Made by a program: the position numbers and the translations under genes. The notes beneath the pieces were generated by a model. It was given only the letters and a program-made list of their open reading frames with translations. It searched no databases and had not been told where the DNA came from. From the NCBI GenBank assembly GCA_000349905.1, contig KB722737.1:1206928-1270927 (forward strand): a stretch of 64,000 nt of DNA. Reading direction: 5' to 3'. Positions within the stretch are counted from its first letter, which is position 1, and each line of letters opens with the position of its first letter. The stretch is from Volvariella volvacea V23. Its lineage: Eukaryota > Basidiomycota > Agaricomycetes > Agaricales > Pluteaceae. Positions 11,901-23,724 of the stretch are shown here, piece after piece.

Positions 11901-14900
11901 GGCCAATGAACGCCGCATGTGGTCTTATTGTCAAAAAATGGAGCCATGGCCTCAACAAAACAGAAAATCGCCTTTATTTCTCGGGGAGGACGTGCCTTTT
12001 CCTCTTGAAAGCCCAGAGGAACAAGGCGTAATCCTAATGGGCATTATTCTGGTCGGATGATGCTCTACATTCCGATGACGTCGTTATCAGCAACTTTGGG
12101 CATCTATGATGCAAGTTCAGATCCTCGAGTACGTACAAAAGACAAGGGAAGAGAATAGCTACTCTGCACAGCCGCGAAAATCACGCTCAGCGAAGCCCAA
12201 ATCCCCTGGGTCTCATTGTTGCTAATTGTCCTCTGTCTCTTCTCTGCATTTTGATTTCGACTAGTGCGCGTTAATGAACGCCGTCCTATGGTGTGGGAAA
12301 TGGTGGCTGGACAGGGAAAAGGAGATGGTGAAAGGACCATCAGCGACAAGCGAGATAAAAGGGCATTAAATCCCTGCCATCTCGCGCCGCGTACACGAGA
12401 TTGCATTCAAGATTCCAATTATACCAAGACCCCGCGGAATATTACCCCTACCACTTCCCCAGTTCACATTTTCCTATTTTTCACAATTGGGGGGGAACAG
12501 GACCAAGGCTAGGTCGGTCGATGGTTACGCTCCAACGTCGCCTGAATTTTCCTTAATTGACTTTTTGAATTACGATAAGCACAGGGTTGATGGTATGGTA
12601 GAGTTCTTTCAGCATAAGGTTTACAAAGTCATCTAAGATTTGACATCAACCTTGGCCCGAAGCTTCAATAAGCGCGGTCTAGCGACCCTTTTTGTGGATA
12701 AAGGGGGTTATGGATCTTTGGCAATGAGCGCTTTCAGGCGGCATGACGTCAATTTTTCTCTTGCCACACGGTGTGGGGAATTTCGTTGTAAAGGTGCGTA
12801 GGACAACCTGGATGGAAGTGCATATACTTGACAACCATGACGCAATCGTCCTTTCATGCCCACTACAAAGTCGGCCTCTCTCGAGATCCGGTAAATTAAT
12901 GGGCAGGGGGTTCGGGGAGGCTGTTCAAAAGGGCATGATTTTCGGTGACGTAGCATGCAAAAATGGAGGTTATGGTGAGTGGAAGCCCGGGGATGACGCA
13001 TGTGGTTCTAAGCGGAATTTGAGGACATGGTCAATGAGGAAATGTCGAGTTGACCGATCAGAGACAAATTGGGCGTTGGGTTTTTTGAAGAAATAGTATC
13101 GGTCTTACCTCCCAGTTGGGACAGCACATGGGCGCCAGCCATATTAAGTGATTATCAAGCTACCGAATGTGATGAGGCCAACTTCCTTTACCTCAGCTTG
13201 GTACTCGTGCAAAAGGTATGTCGAATTCCACCGCTCTAGACTCTCGCCAATCTTCAATCACGACATGAAGACTGGCTTCAAGTTTCCTCAGCCAGCCGTG
13301 CGCCTGCGGACCTGTCAAGGAGATACTTCTAGCCTCAACGTTCATTATCTCCAAACGAGTAATTACCTCCCAAACACTACCTCGCATTTACCATGAGGCG
13401 GGATGTATATCACGAAATCACCGGGAGCATACCCAGCCCAGACCGCATTGTGCTCCATGCTCCAAGGGCTGTTCTGACTGCTGGTACACGGTAATAGTGA
13501 CACGCTGAGTGTGCCATCACACCGTGTATCCCCCATCATCACGACTCACTATCATCAACCCGCAGTCGGCGTTGGTTGTAACTGCGGACTATAAATGAGC
13601 TCTGGCATAGCAATTTCCTACATGGTCCCCGACATCGGAAGACTCACAACGATCGTTGGGCTACCAATGCTATAGATCGGACACCAGGTTTCGAGCTTCA
13701 AATCCGATGAGGCATTTAAGCTTCGGGCAACGTGTGATCGGAACGGTACACGCTTCGAATTGTAGGACGTCCACTGAGTCACAGTATAACAATGGCGGAT
13801 CAGTCGGAATACCTGAGGTGCGACAAGGAGGTGCATAGTAGGAAATAAATCCGTGTCTGGTTTGCTTCCTGAGCTACTAGCGGGCCTGGACTCACGGATG
13901 CCAATCATATGCAAGTGCGCTAGTTAAAGTCCGTCGTTGTGCGCTCCGACATCGAGAACTTTGCACAGGCTAAAGTGAGGGATGGTCCGCATCTATCTCT
14001 GTCGCCTCAGGGTAGCGTCGTTATTGTTATCTTTTGTCTCTTATCGCTTGCGTTCTGCATCTAATGTCCGTCTGCCAAGTCCCAGCCGAATTGAGTGCGC
14101 TGAGTCGTTCCATAGCGACTAAAATCTGGATGGTCTCGGATGTTGGTCTGGAGCAGTAGAGGAATAGTGGAGAGACGCCGAATGCTTAAGGGCAGGTCAG
14201 CGCGTGTTCATCTTACGCAACTGATCAATTGGCCGCACATCTGAACGTTGCTTCGTACTACAACTCCCTTGGAGCAACGCATACAATTGCCAGAAGCCGA
14301 GATGGTGCTGAAACAGCATCTCGTCCCAGACCTACTACGCCTGCCTGTTAACAGCGTCGACGGCGCGCATACATTATCCCTGCCGCATGGATACCACCGG
14401 GCCAATGACATGAATACGCGTGCACCACCGCCAGGAGCGGGGAACACAGGCCACTTTGAATGAACGAAGACACGTTAGGAGTTTTAGATCACATAGCACA
14501 CAGGTACGTCCTTAGCATGCATCTCATTTCGATCATTCCAGCGTGAACAATGCAGTACGTTTACTGCATGGTTCATCGGTATCAGGGGAGCAACGCGCGT
14601 TCAAGTTCGGCGGGTTGGGTCCACTGTCAGACCATACCCCCTGATGAAGCTCTTCGGCGTGCATATAGATCATCCATTCTGGGTGATGTTAGTGTGCAGC
14701 TGACGATCAGGGATAGAATAAGGAATATGCGAGATACTGTGACATCGTCTTGGGCAGTGCCGAAGTTCAGATTACGATTGTACCTGCAGCAGTACCCAGG
14801 CCAGCAGACGTGGTCGTCAACTCTGTCTCCCAAGGCAACTCTGCAGTCTCAATTCTATGATAATGCTCCCACCAAATTACTAGGCTGTCGCCTGGACGAC

Positions 14901-16105
14901 ACGACTTTAACTTTGCAATGTAAGTCTCATCCTTCAATATCTCGAGCATGCGTGCTTGTAGACTACTACTATCCTCGAAGTCGACAAGTCCGTGATCGTT
15001 CCTTTTGGTGTCTATGCATTAACGTTCATTGCACAATCTACGAATTGCGCTCTCGAGGTGTGTCCCATTCATATCATATGAATACTACATGCAGCCCTTC
15101 GTCTGCACGTATCCATACGAAACTTGCTTGTACTCTAAGAGTGGTTCGTCAGAGATGCAAAGGGGTCACAGGCATATTAGTTGGGTACAGGAAGTGGCAA
15201 TGCCACCTGAGTCCAGACTTGGATGCACGACGAGGTCACCTTTGAGCCAATTGAAAAGAGTTCGAGTCCTTTCAGTTTTGGTGCTTGCGCAGAGATAATG
15301 AGCGCATGCGTTGCCCGGTACTCTCTGGTCAATTAATTCTTCCACTTCAGGTTGGCACTCTCCTGCCCTCTAGTGCGATCAAGGGGTCAGTTGCTTTCGA
15401 GCAGTGTTTCTAGAGTAGCTGATTGATTTGACTACCTGGAGATACTCAGTCTAGAATCAACTTACCTCCAACTAATTCAGAACATTTTTTGTGTTATAAT
15501 CATGATATTCACACTCGTTTGGAAGGTGCTGGAGTAGCTAGGATATTTTCTTTTGTTGTGAACCATCTCTTTTACTTGGCAAATATTTAGAAAGGTTGCG
15601 TGTTATATTTTAATTAGCCCACCAAGAAATTTAAATACCAAAGGAAGCTTCAGCCTTGCAAAGGTTTAATGATCGAGTACATGGTAATTTCATACTTGAT
15701 AAAGATACAACTACTAGTATAAAATGCCTCCGAAATGCAATTACTAACGTGCGATTCGATCAGCAATAGCAGATAGGTAACAACCAGGGTATCTCTCCAA
15801 AACTCCTTCAATATAAGAGGAAGCAGTACTGCAGGCTTCGCGTTGGTGCCCTACATGAGGACACACTAATAGGCGCAACAGAGTGGCCCGCAGTCTCGCA
15901 GGCAATCGCCTTCAAGCGCTTGAGAACCGACCATGCATACATCTATACACACAACAGACAATACACGAGATGGAAAATTCACCAAGAGAGGCGCGCAAAC
16001 TTCAAAGTAGATCAAGTCCAGCAGAACACTCAGTCGTCGCTCAACGAGGGAAGAAAAAAAGTCCAAAAGCTCTTAAAGCCCCAAAAGTCAATTAATCAAG
16101 GTTAA
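8905..16105. other. Long gene-poor stretch, 7.2 kb
   Basis: No conserved protein, tRNA or clear repeat could be supported here. Open frames are short and change strand often. Two places look faintly coding. The minus strand at 9282-9494 has a Trp/Lys-rich stretch resembling the end of an HMG box (AIAEAWRRESPESQQRWWK). The minus strand near 14767-15000 has LKSCRPGDSLVIWWEHYH with no stop for about 75 codons. Neither extends convincingly through introns. 15480-15800 is AT-rich. The stretch could hold decayed transposon or gene remains. Confidence 0.4.
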
Positions 16106-17981
16106 TTATAAGATAAAGGTCGAAGATAAGGATAAAAAAAAGATGGAAGCGAGATGTTTGATTGCTGTGGTATATGACAAGAAGCTTGAGGGCTGTCCAT
16201 TGGACGAACCTGGCGCAGAAGCTAACGTGCGGACATGAGCTAACGCTGGTTGGGGCATAGTGCTCTTCGACTTACCGCCGTTTCCTGTGCTGGTTACGTT
16301 CCCTGACTCCCCTGAGCCAGAAGTTCCCCCTGTCGATGTGACGCCTCCCTCTGCGTAGATGGTCGCATTCACTATACCAATACGAGTTAGTCGGTCGAGC
16401 CAGACGGGTTGGAGTGAGCACACACGGATTGAATTGACCAGTACGTTGTTATAGTCACCACCAGCCTGCCACATCGCGAACCCTCTCAGCCCATGCTGCT
16501 TGATAAAGCTTCCCTTGATAGCGAACGACTGGGCGTTATCGTAGCTTACGAAAATCTGGGTTCCGGGCTGGTACACGAAAGGCTAGCCATTTCCAAATTC
16601 CAATGCCGCATACATAAAAATAACATAAACAAGAAGTAAGCACCTCGTGTTCCGAAAACCCTGTGAAATGGAAGGAGGAGGGAAAGACTTTCAACATACC
16701 GTTTGACTACACTCGTCGAACCTGTACACCACTCCTGGTGCCGGTTCTCCATCCCGAGTGAGGAACTCGTCCTCGATCATCGCCTGATAAGTATAAGCCC
16801 GCGCAATCGTCTGCTGAACACCGCAGACGTCCAACTCCCCAGACCCTGGACCAACGTTAATCACGTTCGGATCATATCTGGGGTACGCAACCAACGTGGT
16901 TGAGGTCGAACCCTCGGGCAGAGCCTCAGGAACTGGAACGATGCGCGAGTTTCCGTACGCAGGGACGCCGAGCACGATTTGGTTAGCTGGCATGCCGGCT
17001 GCTGTCCATGCGTTTACAGCTGATAAGGCGGACCCAAAACGAGAAGCGGGGGGTGCACACGAGTCGTCGAGAGGCGAGTGCGGGCCCGCTCCTGCTTGTG
17101 GGGTGGATTTGATGTCGTAATTCATGACGGTGATGTAATCTAGGACTTGGCTGAATCCTGACATGTCTGTTGAGGGTTGGCCGGAGGTGTCATTGAAGGG
17201 TAGGGTGAGGGTTGAGGCGGTGAGGATGAGGTCTGAGCCGGCAGGGGTGGAACGAAGTTCTTGGAGGAAGGAGAGGAGGTTGGGGGTATCGTCCGATGAG
17301 ATGATGTTGCAACCTATGCCTTGGAAATTGGGGTATTCCCAGCTTGTGGCGAGGTGAGAGAAGGAAGGAGGGAGAAGAGAAAAAGGACGCACTCGATGTC
17401 GATTCCATCCAAGTCATATCTCTCAATTATATCAACCACAGCACGAACGAAAGCAGTACGATTTTGCGAAGTGGCGATGTGCGAGGAAAAGAAGCGAGAT
17501 CCGGTCCATCCGCCTATTGACAGGCTAGCTTTGACGTTCTACATTCGCATCGTTGGATTAATGACATGAAGAGGCTGCGTGATACTAACATTCTCGTGAG
17601 CGGCCGAAACGAATTCGCGGAGCAGCACTTGGTCGGGCTCCATGAGTGTAACTAGGGTATCATCGGAAGTCGTAATACTGCGACAACGCCCGAAAAAAGT
17701 CCATTAGTTCATGAGCGGGCATAGTGAACATAGGATGCGCACGCAAAGGCATATGTCATCTTGGTATACTTGGACCATGGGATATCCGAGATCGGAAAAC
17801 TTGGTGCAAGCCAGCCTGCATACCATGCGGAGGCAACCATAGAATCAGGAAGCTGCGAAGCAGTTACATCTCGCTTCCGGTGGGAGAAAGGTTTGATGGT
17901 ATCCGGATGAGCGAGCGTGAGATGAACTAGGTGGATCAGAGCGAAAGCGATAGCTATTAGGCGGGGGAATGGTGTTGTCAT
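16106..17981 (-). CDS. Secreted GH18 chitinase, probably GPI-anchored
   Basis: Hydrolyses chitin at the cell surface or wall, with a role in wall remodelling or nutrition. The ATG at 17981 opens a signal peptide (MTTPFPRLIAIAFALIHLVH). Exons are 17981-17743, 17677-17590, 17538-17393, 17342-16700, and further exons from 16582 to 16106. Domain marks are SLSIGGWTGSRFF (the SxGG motif) and, across the splice 17393/17342, DGIDIDWEYPN with the DxxDxDxE catalytic acid. ITVMNYD and a terminal MWQAGGDY (W-containing barrel end) follow. The core is followed by a Gly/Ser/Thr-rich linker (TGGTSGSGESG). A small polar-hydrophobic tail (ASIFFLSLSSTFIL) looks like a GPI-attachment signal. One short intron in the linker is inferred because it restores that tail. 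An upstream in-frame ATG exists, but the signal peptide decides the start. Confidence 0.88.
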
Positions 17982-18494
17982 TGGGAACTTTTGTTGGTAG
18001 GCGTATAAATATGGTTTGGGCTGGTGAGAATAAAGGAATGGACTCGTCCTGATGGACCTTGAGTTGAAGGAAGGTAGTCCGTGTGCAGGACTGAAGGGTG
18101 CAGATTGCTGCAGGGGGAGGTGATGGTGGAAGTAAAAACTGAGGTGGTGGGGATCACTTGGCGAACCTGAATTTTCCACAACCACCAATCGAGTCCAATC
18201 AGCTGCGCCCTCGCCTTTAAGCTTCAACTTCGCACCCCGAGCTCGCTCTTCCTCTCGAGCCGCAAACGCAGAAACCAGGACGTAGACTCAACATACTGGA
18301 ATGAAGGCAAAATAGACTGTGCACGCGACTCAGCGATTGCATCATGGCATCGCTGGACGTCACAGTATACGTTATGATGGGGTGATACTCCGCTAGCACA
18401 AATCGGGATTCGTATTAGGGGAATGATGATTCTCAAGCACCATCCGCATTCTATGGCCCCAAGGCGCCCAATTTAAGCTACAATATGTACGCAT
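17982..18494. other. Intergenic, chitinase promoter side
   Basis: About 0.5 kb between the chitinase start and the 3' end of the CoA-binding gene. It should hold the chitinase 5' UTR and promoter. No coding signal was seen. Confidence 0.5.
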
Positions 18495-19080
18495 TCACAG
18501 CGAGCTCCTGATACCATCACCCTCGACGAGAATGCAAGGTCCACCTAGGATAACCCGATCCGACAGACCGTTCTCCTTAATGAACTCCACCACTGCTGCG
18601 TCTTCTGCACCGGGTTGTAACCACAAAGCTGGGACACCGAGCTCCTTTGCTTGTTGAAGAATACCCAAGGTCACCTGCAAAGACGATTAGGCCACTCGGA
18701 TGAGGAGATAGAAGCATTTTGCGAAGACTCGCCTTGGGGGGTGTGATTATGCTGATAGAAGTTTCGCGAGGATTCCCAAGCTGGGAAATAGAGCTCAGAG
18801 TTTTGAGGCCTTCTAGCTCGGGTTCTTTCTGTATGCCATTTGGTAAGCACTATGCACTCAGGGGCTTCTCTCCCGACGTACAGGGTGGACAGGGGTCACC
18901 GAAAGGCTGCGGTTCTGATACCACTTCAACACCTTGAAACAATTGAGCAAACTCCAAACACGATTTCAGGCGAAGTACCTTAGTGCCGTATTTGCTCTGA
19001 TCCTTTGAAGCTCCAATGACGGCGAAGTGTGGAGACGAGAGGAAGGCCTTTTGGATGGTTCTAGTAGCTTCAGCGGCCAT
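18495..19080 (-). CDS. CoA-binding-domain protein (YccU-like, Rossmann fold)
   Basis: Small NAD/CoA-binding Rossmann protein; the family has no settled biochemical role. Four exons (19080-18979, 18932-18882, 18828-18733, 18674-18495) total 429 nt, 142 aa, the usual length. Motifs are FAVIGASKDQSKYGTK (nucleotide loop), VTPVHP, TSISIITPPKVTLGILQQAK, LGVPALWLQPGAED and RVILGGPCILVEGD, all characteristic of CoA_binding_2 proteins. The donor of intron 3 is GC (AAG|GCGAGT) with a normal CAG acceptor. It is placed there because it alone joins ITPPK to VTLGI. Reads toward the chitinase promoter on the same strand. Confidence 0.85.
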
Positions 19081-19791
19081 ACTTGAACTTTTGCGAGCGA
19101 TTTGAAAACGTGGGTGAATGTGTGGTGTGTTGGGTCAATCAAACAACATCCGGCGCCTTTATAACTTCGTATTTTAAGCCTCGTCACGCCATATCTCGGC
19201 TGAACTTGCACATGCTTAGGAACTCCCCACTTTTCTTCCGTTCATCAGTAGCAAATCGCATCATGACAAGAACGACTATAACCGTGATTTGTGACAGGTG
19301 CCAATCGGACAGTTTGCAGCTTTCGTGTGATTTAGCACTTGTTATACGGGGAAAAGATCCCAGTGGAGCAATTTGATGGCGAAAACGTGCAAGCCACCTT
19401 AACCGACCTGCTTACTTATCTGCTGACTCTGAACGGATTCCAGCTTGGTGCTACAAAATGACATGGACTGGGGAGGTTGAGAGCATATTCCCAAACGCTC
19501 AGCAACAGTACTAAGACGTTACGACGGGATTGTCTTCGTTTCGTTGGTTTTGCTGCAGACCTCTGTCAACAAAAATTTGACTACCACCATCTTTGACTTG
19601 TTGGGATCATCGTTTCTTAAGCAGCTGTTACGAGTCGAGTCATCGTTGAGAGCCCCAGCAGGGTATCTGGTCTCAACAAGATTGCATGACGTCCTCCTTT
19701 CATTTCATGCCATCACCACGTTTTTTTGACCCTTCCTCCTTGTCTCCAGCATACCACGACCTAAATGCGTTCGCTCCCTCTGCTACACATA
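19081..19791. other. Intergenic
   Basis: About 0.7 kb upstream of the CoA-binding gene and of the NACHT relic. No gene, RNA or repeat recognised. Confidence 0.45.
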
Positions 19792-21545
19792 ATGGGTTCA
19801 GCACTTTCTCGCCTTCGACATCGGTTCTCAGAATGCGGTGGTGGCGCAAGCACCATCAACCAGAGCGCGCAAGAGCTAGCCAGCAATCTTGCAGGCTAGC
19901 TCAGCTATCCCGGGCCTCGTCACAATCCATATATTAGCAGATCGCGAAACGGCAAGCAATGAACGTAGTGTTGCTGTTAAGATCAGCGGTATGGGACAGG
20001 AGGATGAAGGGTGTTCAACCAGTAGACAAGGTGAAAGAACCAGTTCGTCCATTCTAGTTGTGCGATCTGATATACCTGCAGACCATTTCAATAATGTACG
20101 CATCGTTAACAACGGATTCATGGACATTAGGCCTACAGACAAGATGCGCTCCGACTATTCCGAAAAGCGCTATCAAAAGGGTAACCGTGAACAGCTCAGC
20201 CTGCAGTTGTAGCTAACATGGTATCCAGCCGGGGGCCAGCTGCAAGGTCTAATCGTGATCGATGCAATGCATGCGGGGAACATCCGCGCCGAACCCCTAC
20301 GTTGCGACCTCAACACCCACGAGGCGATCATCCTCGACTCTTCGACCTGGGTCGAAAACAGAGGCCGGGACAGGTACGTTCTTTGGATCGTGGGCCCCGC
20401 AGAAATCGGGAAGAAATCGGGAAATTCGCCATTGCGATGAGCACGGCAAAAGGCTTAGCAAGAAGGACTCGAAGGTCAGAAAGTTGCTGGCTCGTTTGTC
20501 TTCTCTGCCCAAGACCCCACTCGTAAGTACCCGGGCCGCCTGATTCCAAGCCTCGCGTACCGGTTAGCAATAACAACGGGGGACGTTGGGAGGGAAATCG
20601 ATGCAGTGATAGCTCGAGATCCAGAGGTGTTGCGGGCGACACTAGAGGTTCAATGGTGGGAGCACATTCTCCAATTCATTAGGGCAGTCTCAAATGTCCC
20701 ACCCATGGTCGTGATTATCGACGGCTTAGATGAATGTGGAAATTCAAGGGATCAGGAAGCGATTTTGGATCTCATCGCGTCTTGTAGACCCAGCTTTCCT
20801 CTCTCTTTCATTTATTACGAGCAGACTCGAACCACATATCACAAATCTCTTCGATACCGCACCCCTATCGTTATGTTGTCGACCACGAATTGACCTTTCT
20901 CTGTGCAAGGACAATACAGAGATGCGACTGTTCATTAGGTCCCGTTTCTCCGCGATCGGTAACAAACACCGACACGTCTTACAACCACATCTAACTTGGC
21001 CTTCGGATGAGGTTATTGATACCATCACCTCTAGAGCTGACGGACAATATATCTACCCCGTCACATTGTTCAGGTATATTGACAACGACGACGCGAACCC
21101 AGAAGAACGACTAGAAGAGTGTATTAGAGAAATGCCCGAGGCATTATCTCCCCTCGACAAACTCTACCTCCAGATTCTTCGGTCTTCGCACAAGCCTGAT
21201 AACACCCAGCTTCAAGATCTTCTATTTATCATCTGCACACCATTATTTTGGGAAAACAACCCTAGTATGGGTGGACCAAAGTTTAATAGAGGCCCCTCTA
21301 TCACCAATGATGGTTGGAGTGTTGAACAACTCAAACGGGTTACCAATTTGGCACTATTCCTCTTTCAAAATGAAGTCGCCTGCCGTTTCAACCTGAGAAA
21401 GCTTCATCTGTCCTTCGCATACCACCATATGGCAGCAACACCGGATGTCAAGTCCATCACAAGTCATTTACTGATTTCTTACACAATTATCAACGCAGTG
21501 GCCATTATTACCTCGATTCAGAGAAGAATGGTACCTGAATCATAG
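19792..21545 (+). pseudogene. NACHT-domain (NLR-like) gene, decayed
   Basis: Basidiomycete genomes hold many NACHT NTPases related to NLR immune-type and heterokaryon-incompatibility proteins. Here the marks appear in order but in different frames. A plausible start at 19792 (MGSALSRLRHRF) leads after about 35 codons to a stop. Near 20330-20410 come STWVENRGRDRYVLWIVGP and a damaged Walker A (GPAEIGKK instead of GPAGTGKS). Then, in a shifted frame, come FAIAMSTAKGLA and later GSFVFSAQDP. At 20606-20800 there is IIDGLDEC (Walker B with acidic residues) and DLIASCRPSFPLSFI. Another frame shift near 20825 gives TSRLEPHI, the sensor motif. The C-terminal half (20830-21545) reads openly, including EVIDTITSRADGQYIYPVT and LSPLDKLYLQIL. 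At least three frame breaks and a broken P-loop argue for a dead gene. The sensing or repeat domain is not visible. Confidence 0.7.
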
Positions 21546-23640
21546 CATGGTGCATTGCAAATTTACAGACACAACGAGGAACAGATCATAATTATCTCCA
21601 GTTCCTTCTTTGTTGTTGGTGGATGTATTGCAGACTGTTTCATCATATTTCAGATGATCTTGCATCAGACTTCATAAAGTTTGATTTCCACAAATGTGTA
21701 GTGGATGCAATAAGAAGGGCACACCCTTTCTCTAGGATATTGGATCATTATGCAATGTTTGCAGCTTTGTGTAAAACTTGGGTATGTGACTTCTTTGCTT
21801 TTATTGATATGAAATTAAACTGAAAAATCAGAACAACCCCATATTGACTGCCAAATTCAATGAAGATGAGCTGTTAGGAACTGTACTTGCCTGTTGTCTT
21901 CAAGAAATATTTAAACACTGGCATGAATACAAATCTCAACCAAGACCAAAACATGTCAGCGACCGCGTCGAGCGCTCGCGTGACCGGGGATCAGGAATAT
22001 AAAGAATAGATAAAAGATAATAAATAAAGAGGAAAGGATAATAATAAATATATAGTAAAGGTCATAAAGGTCGTAGCGGTCGTAAGGGACATGAAGGTTG
22101 TAAGAAATCATAACGGTCATAAAGGTTGTAAGGATTGTAAGGATAAATAAAAGGAAACTACGGGCTCTACCCCACACTTGGGAGGACAGGCCTTGAGCCA
22201 CCCGCATGGAACAGATAACGGCGGTCGACGGATGCGCGTGAAGCATCTCACTCCGTCAACTGGATAAGAGGAATTATTTAACGACGAACCACTTACCACT
22301 GTGAGTACTGGCATCGTAGCCAGTTTCTATCTCGGTCGTCGGAGTGAAGTATTCTGGGGAATTCGCCTACGCGGCTCGACGAGGGCAGGGGAGATCAGAT
22401 CTAGACTGGGGAGCTACTTGCCAGGTAGCTCCAGTATATATATCTATCTACTACATGCGCACAGACCATTGTGCTAATACTTGCATCATGATGGCGTGAT
22501 ATGGCACCATCAGCGGGCGCTTTTCTATCTATATCCTAGGGTTCTATCATATGACCTCCCTCAGCAGTTCGCCTGCCAGTTTGTACCTTTTTGGAGGTGG
22601 TCGCCCTATGGGGATATATCTAGATGTACTAACTGTGATCTCCTACGTATGTAATCGATATCTAATCTATACTACCAGATCCGGAAGGTAAGGAGTGTGA
22701 TTATAAATAAAGGTAATCTAAGCGCTACTCGAGCGCTAGTATCTAGGCGCTACTGGATGAGCGCTTGAGGAATATGAAATATAAATAATGTAAAGGCGCT
22801 CTTAGGGCGCTAGAGGACGTCAATTCCTGACAAAACATCTTCTATCTTGGAATTGTTCCTTGGCCCTTGCTAAAATTTATATAAGATATTATAAGCCATT
22901 TAACCTTTCTGATCCAAGGTTAATGGTGCATAGGACATCAAAGGAGCTTTGGGGAGATACTGTGGTTATTATTTGTATACTTCTGCTGGTTCACATTCAA
23001 ACCAGTAATGAAATATTGGAAATGTTGTATTAAATTTTTCCAAGGGACTTATACTGTTTGCTAACCATGGAGTCCTATTCTTAGATCACCAAGTGATATT
23101 TGCTTCTTGCAAGGCTAGAGCTTTCCCTGGAGTTTTTCAATTGGGTTAGTCTGATCTCTACATAATGCATCAATTTTCTAAAATTAAGCTGCTGTTTTTT
23201 TAAAGTGAAACTAGTGTCTGGCAATATGACAAAATACTCTGGTTACTTCAACAGCTTCCAGCAGTATACCATTCCCATGATCATAATGCAAAAAATGTTC
23301 TCACTTGGTTAGAGGTAAGTTAATTTAATTTTGGACAATAGTCTATATAGATCTAAGAGATATCTCTCAACAATGTTAGATGTATCATCCAGATAAAGTT
23401 AATCTTCTATCACATTGGAATGCAGGAGAATGCCACTTTGATGAAAAAAAGGTAATTAGTTGGAAGATAGACTCAAAACTGCAAGAGTCATCATCCAAAC
23501 CAGATAACCAGGTCACACCAAATGCTGGTTATTTCAACCCTGCTGTGTCAAGGCCCTTGCTCCAGCCAAGATTAGTGTCAACAGAATCACTTCAACTGCT
23601 TTTGCACATAACATCTCATGAGTTAGACTAGTGGATGGAT
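21546..23640 (+). other. AT-rich gene-like tract, interrupted by a mobile element
   Basis: Base composition drops sharply compared with neighbours, yet short coding-like exons with fungal introns can be followed on the plus strand. One exon (about 21600-21780) ends in LDHYAMFAALCKTW, followed by a 51-nt GT...AG intron. The next exon begins NNPILTAKFNEDELLGTVL and reaches YKSQPRPKH. If the insertion at 21955-22831 and one target copy are removed, the frame continues LLSWNCSLALAKIYIRYYKP. Later pieces near 23220-23330 (KILWLLQQLPAVYHSHDHNA) and 23380-23450 (HPDKVNLLSHWNAGECHFDE) are again bounded by intron-like ends. I do not recognise the protein. It could be the C-terminal part of the NACHT relic, an unknown gene, or part of an older mobile element. 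Confidence 0.45.
21948..22838. mobile_element. Non-autonomous DNA transposon (MITE-like), 877 bp, with target duplication
   Basis: The element spans 21955-22831. It is flanked by identical AAAACAT copies at 21948-21954 and 22832-22838; extending by one base gives an 8-bp duplication CAAAACAT. The ends are a short inverted repeat, GTCAG at the left and CTGAC at the right. GC-rich subterminal motifs built on GAGCGCT/AGCGCC are repeated inside both ends. Between them lies AT-rich sequence with a loose tandem repeat (units like GGTCGTAAA at 22060-22140). There is no open frame for a transposase, so it would need one from elsewhere. Removing the element plus one duplication restores an open frame, which supports the borders. 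A 7-8 bp duplication fits hAT or Kyakuja/Dileera/Zisupton elements; the superfamily is not settled. Confidence 0.7.
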
Positions 23641-23724
23641 TACATAGTACAAGAGTTCAACCCATCTGAGTCCTTTGTAGTAAAATGTATAGATCAGATA
23701 GAGGATGGTTTTATGAATTGAAGA

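Noticed and set aside
14550..15245. Plus-strand open frame of 231 codons, the longest in the gene-poor stretch.
   Set aside because: No recognisable domain, Cys/Arg/Ser-rich composition typical of chance frames; the minus strand looks more coding over part of it.
10230..15300. LTR retrotransposon in the gene-poor stretch.
   Set aside because: No reverse-transcriptase, integrase or protease motifs and no pair of long direct repeats could be found by reading.
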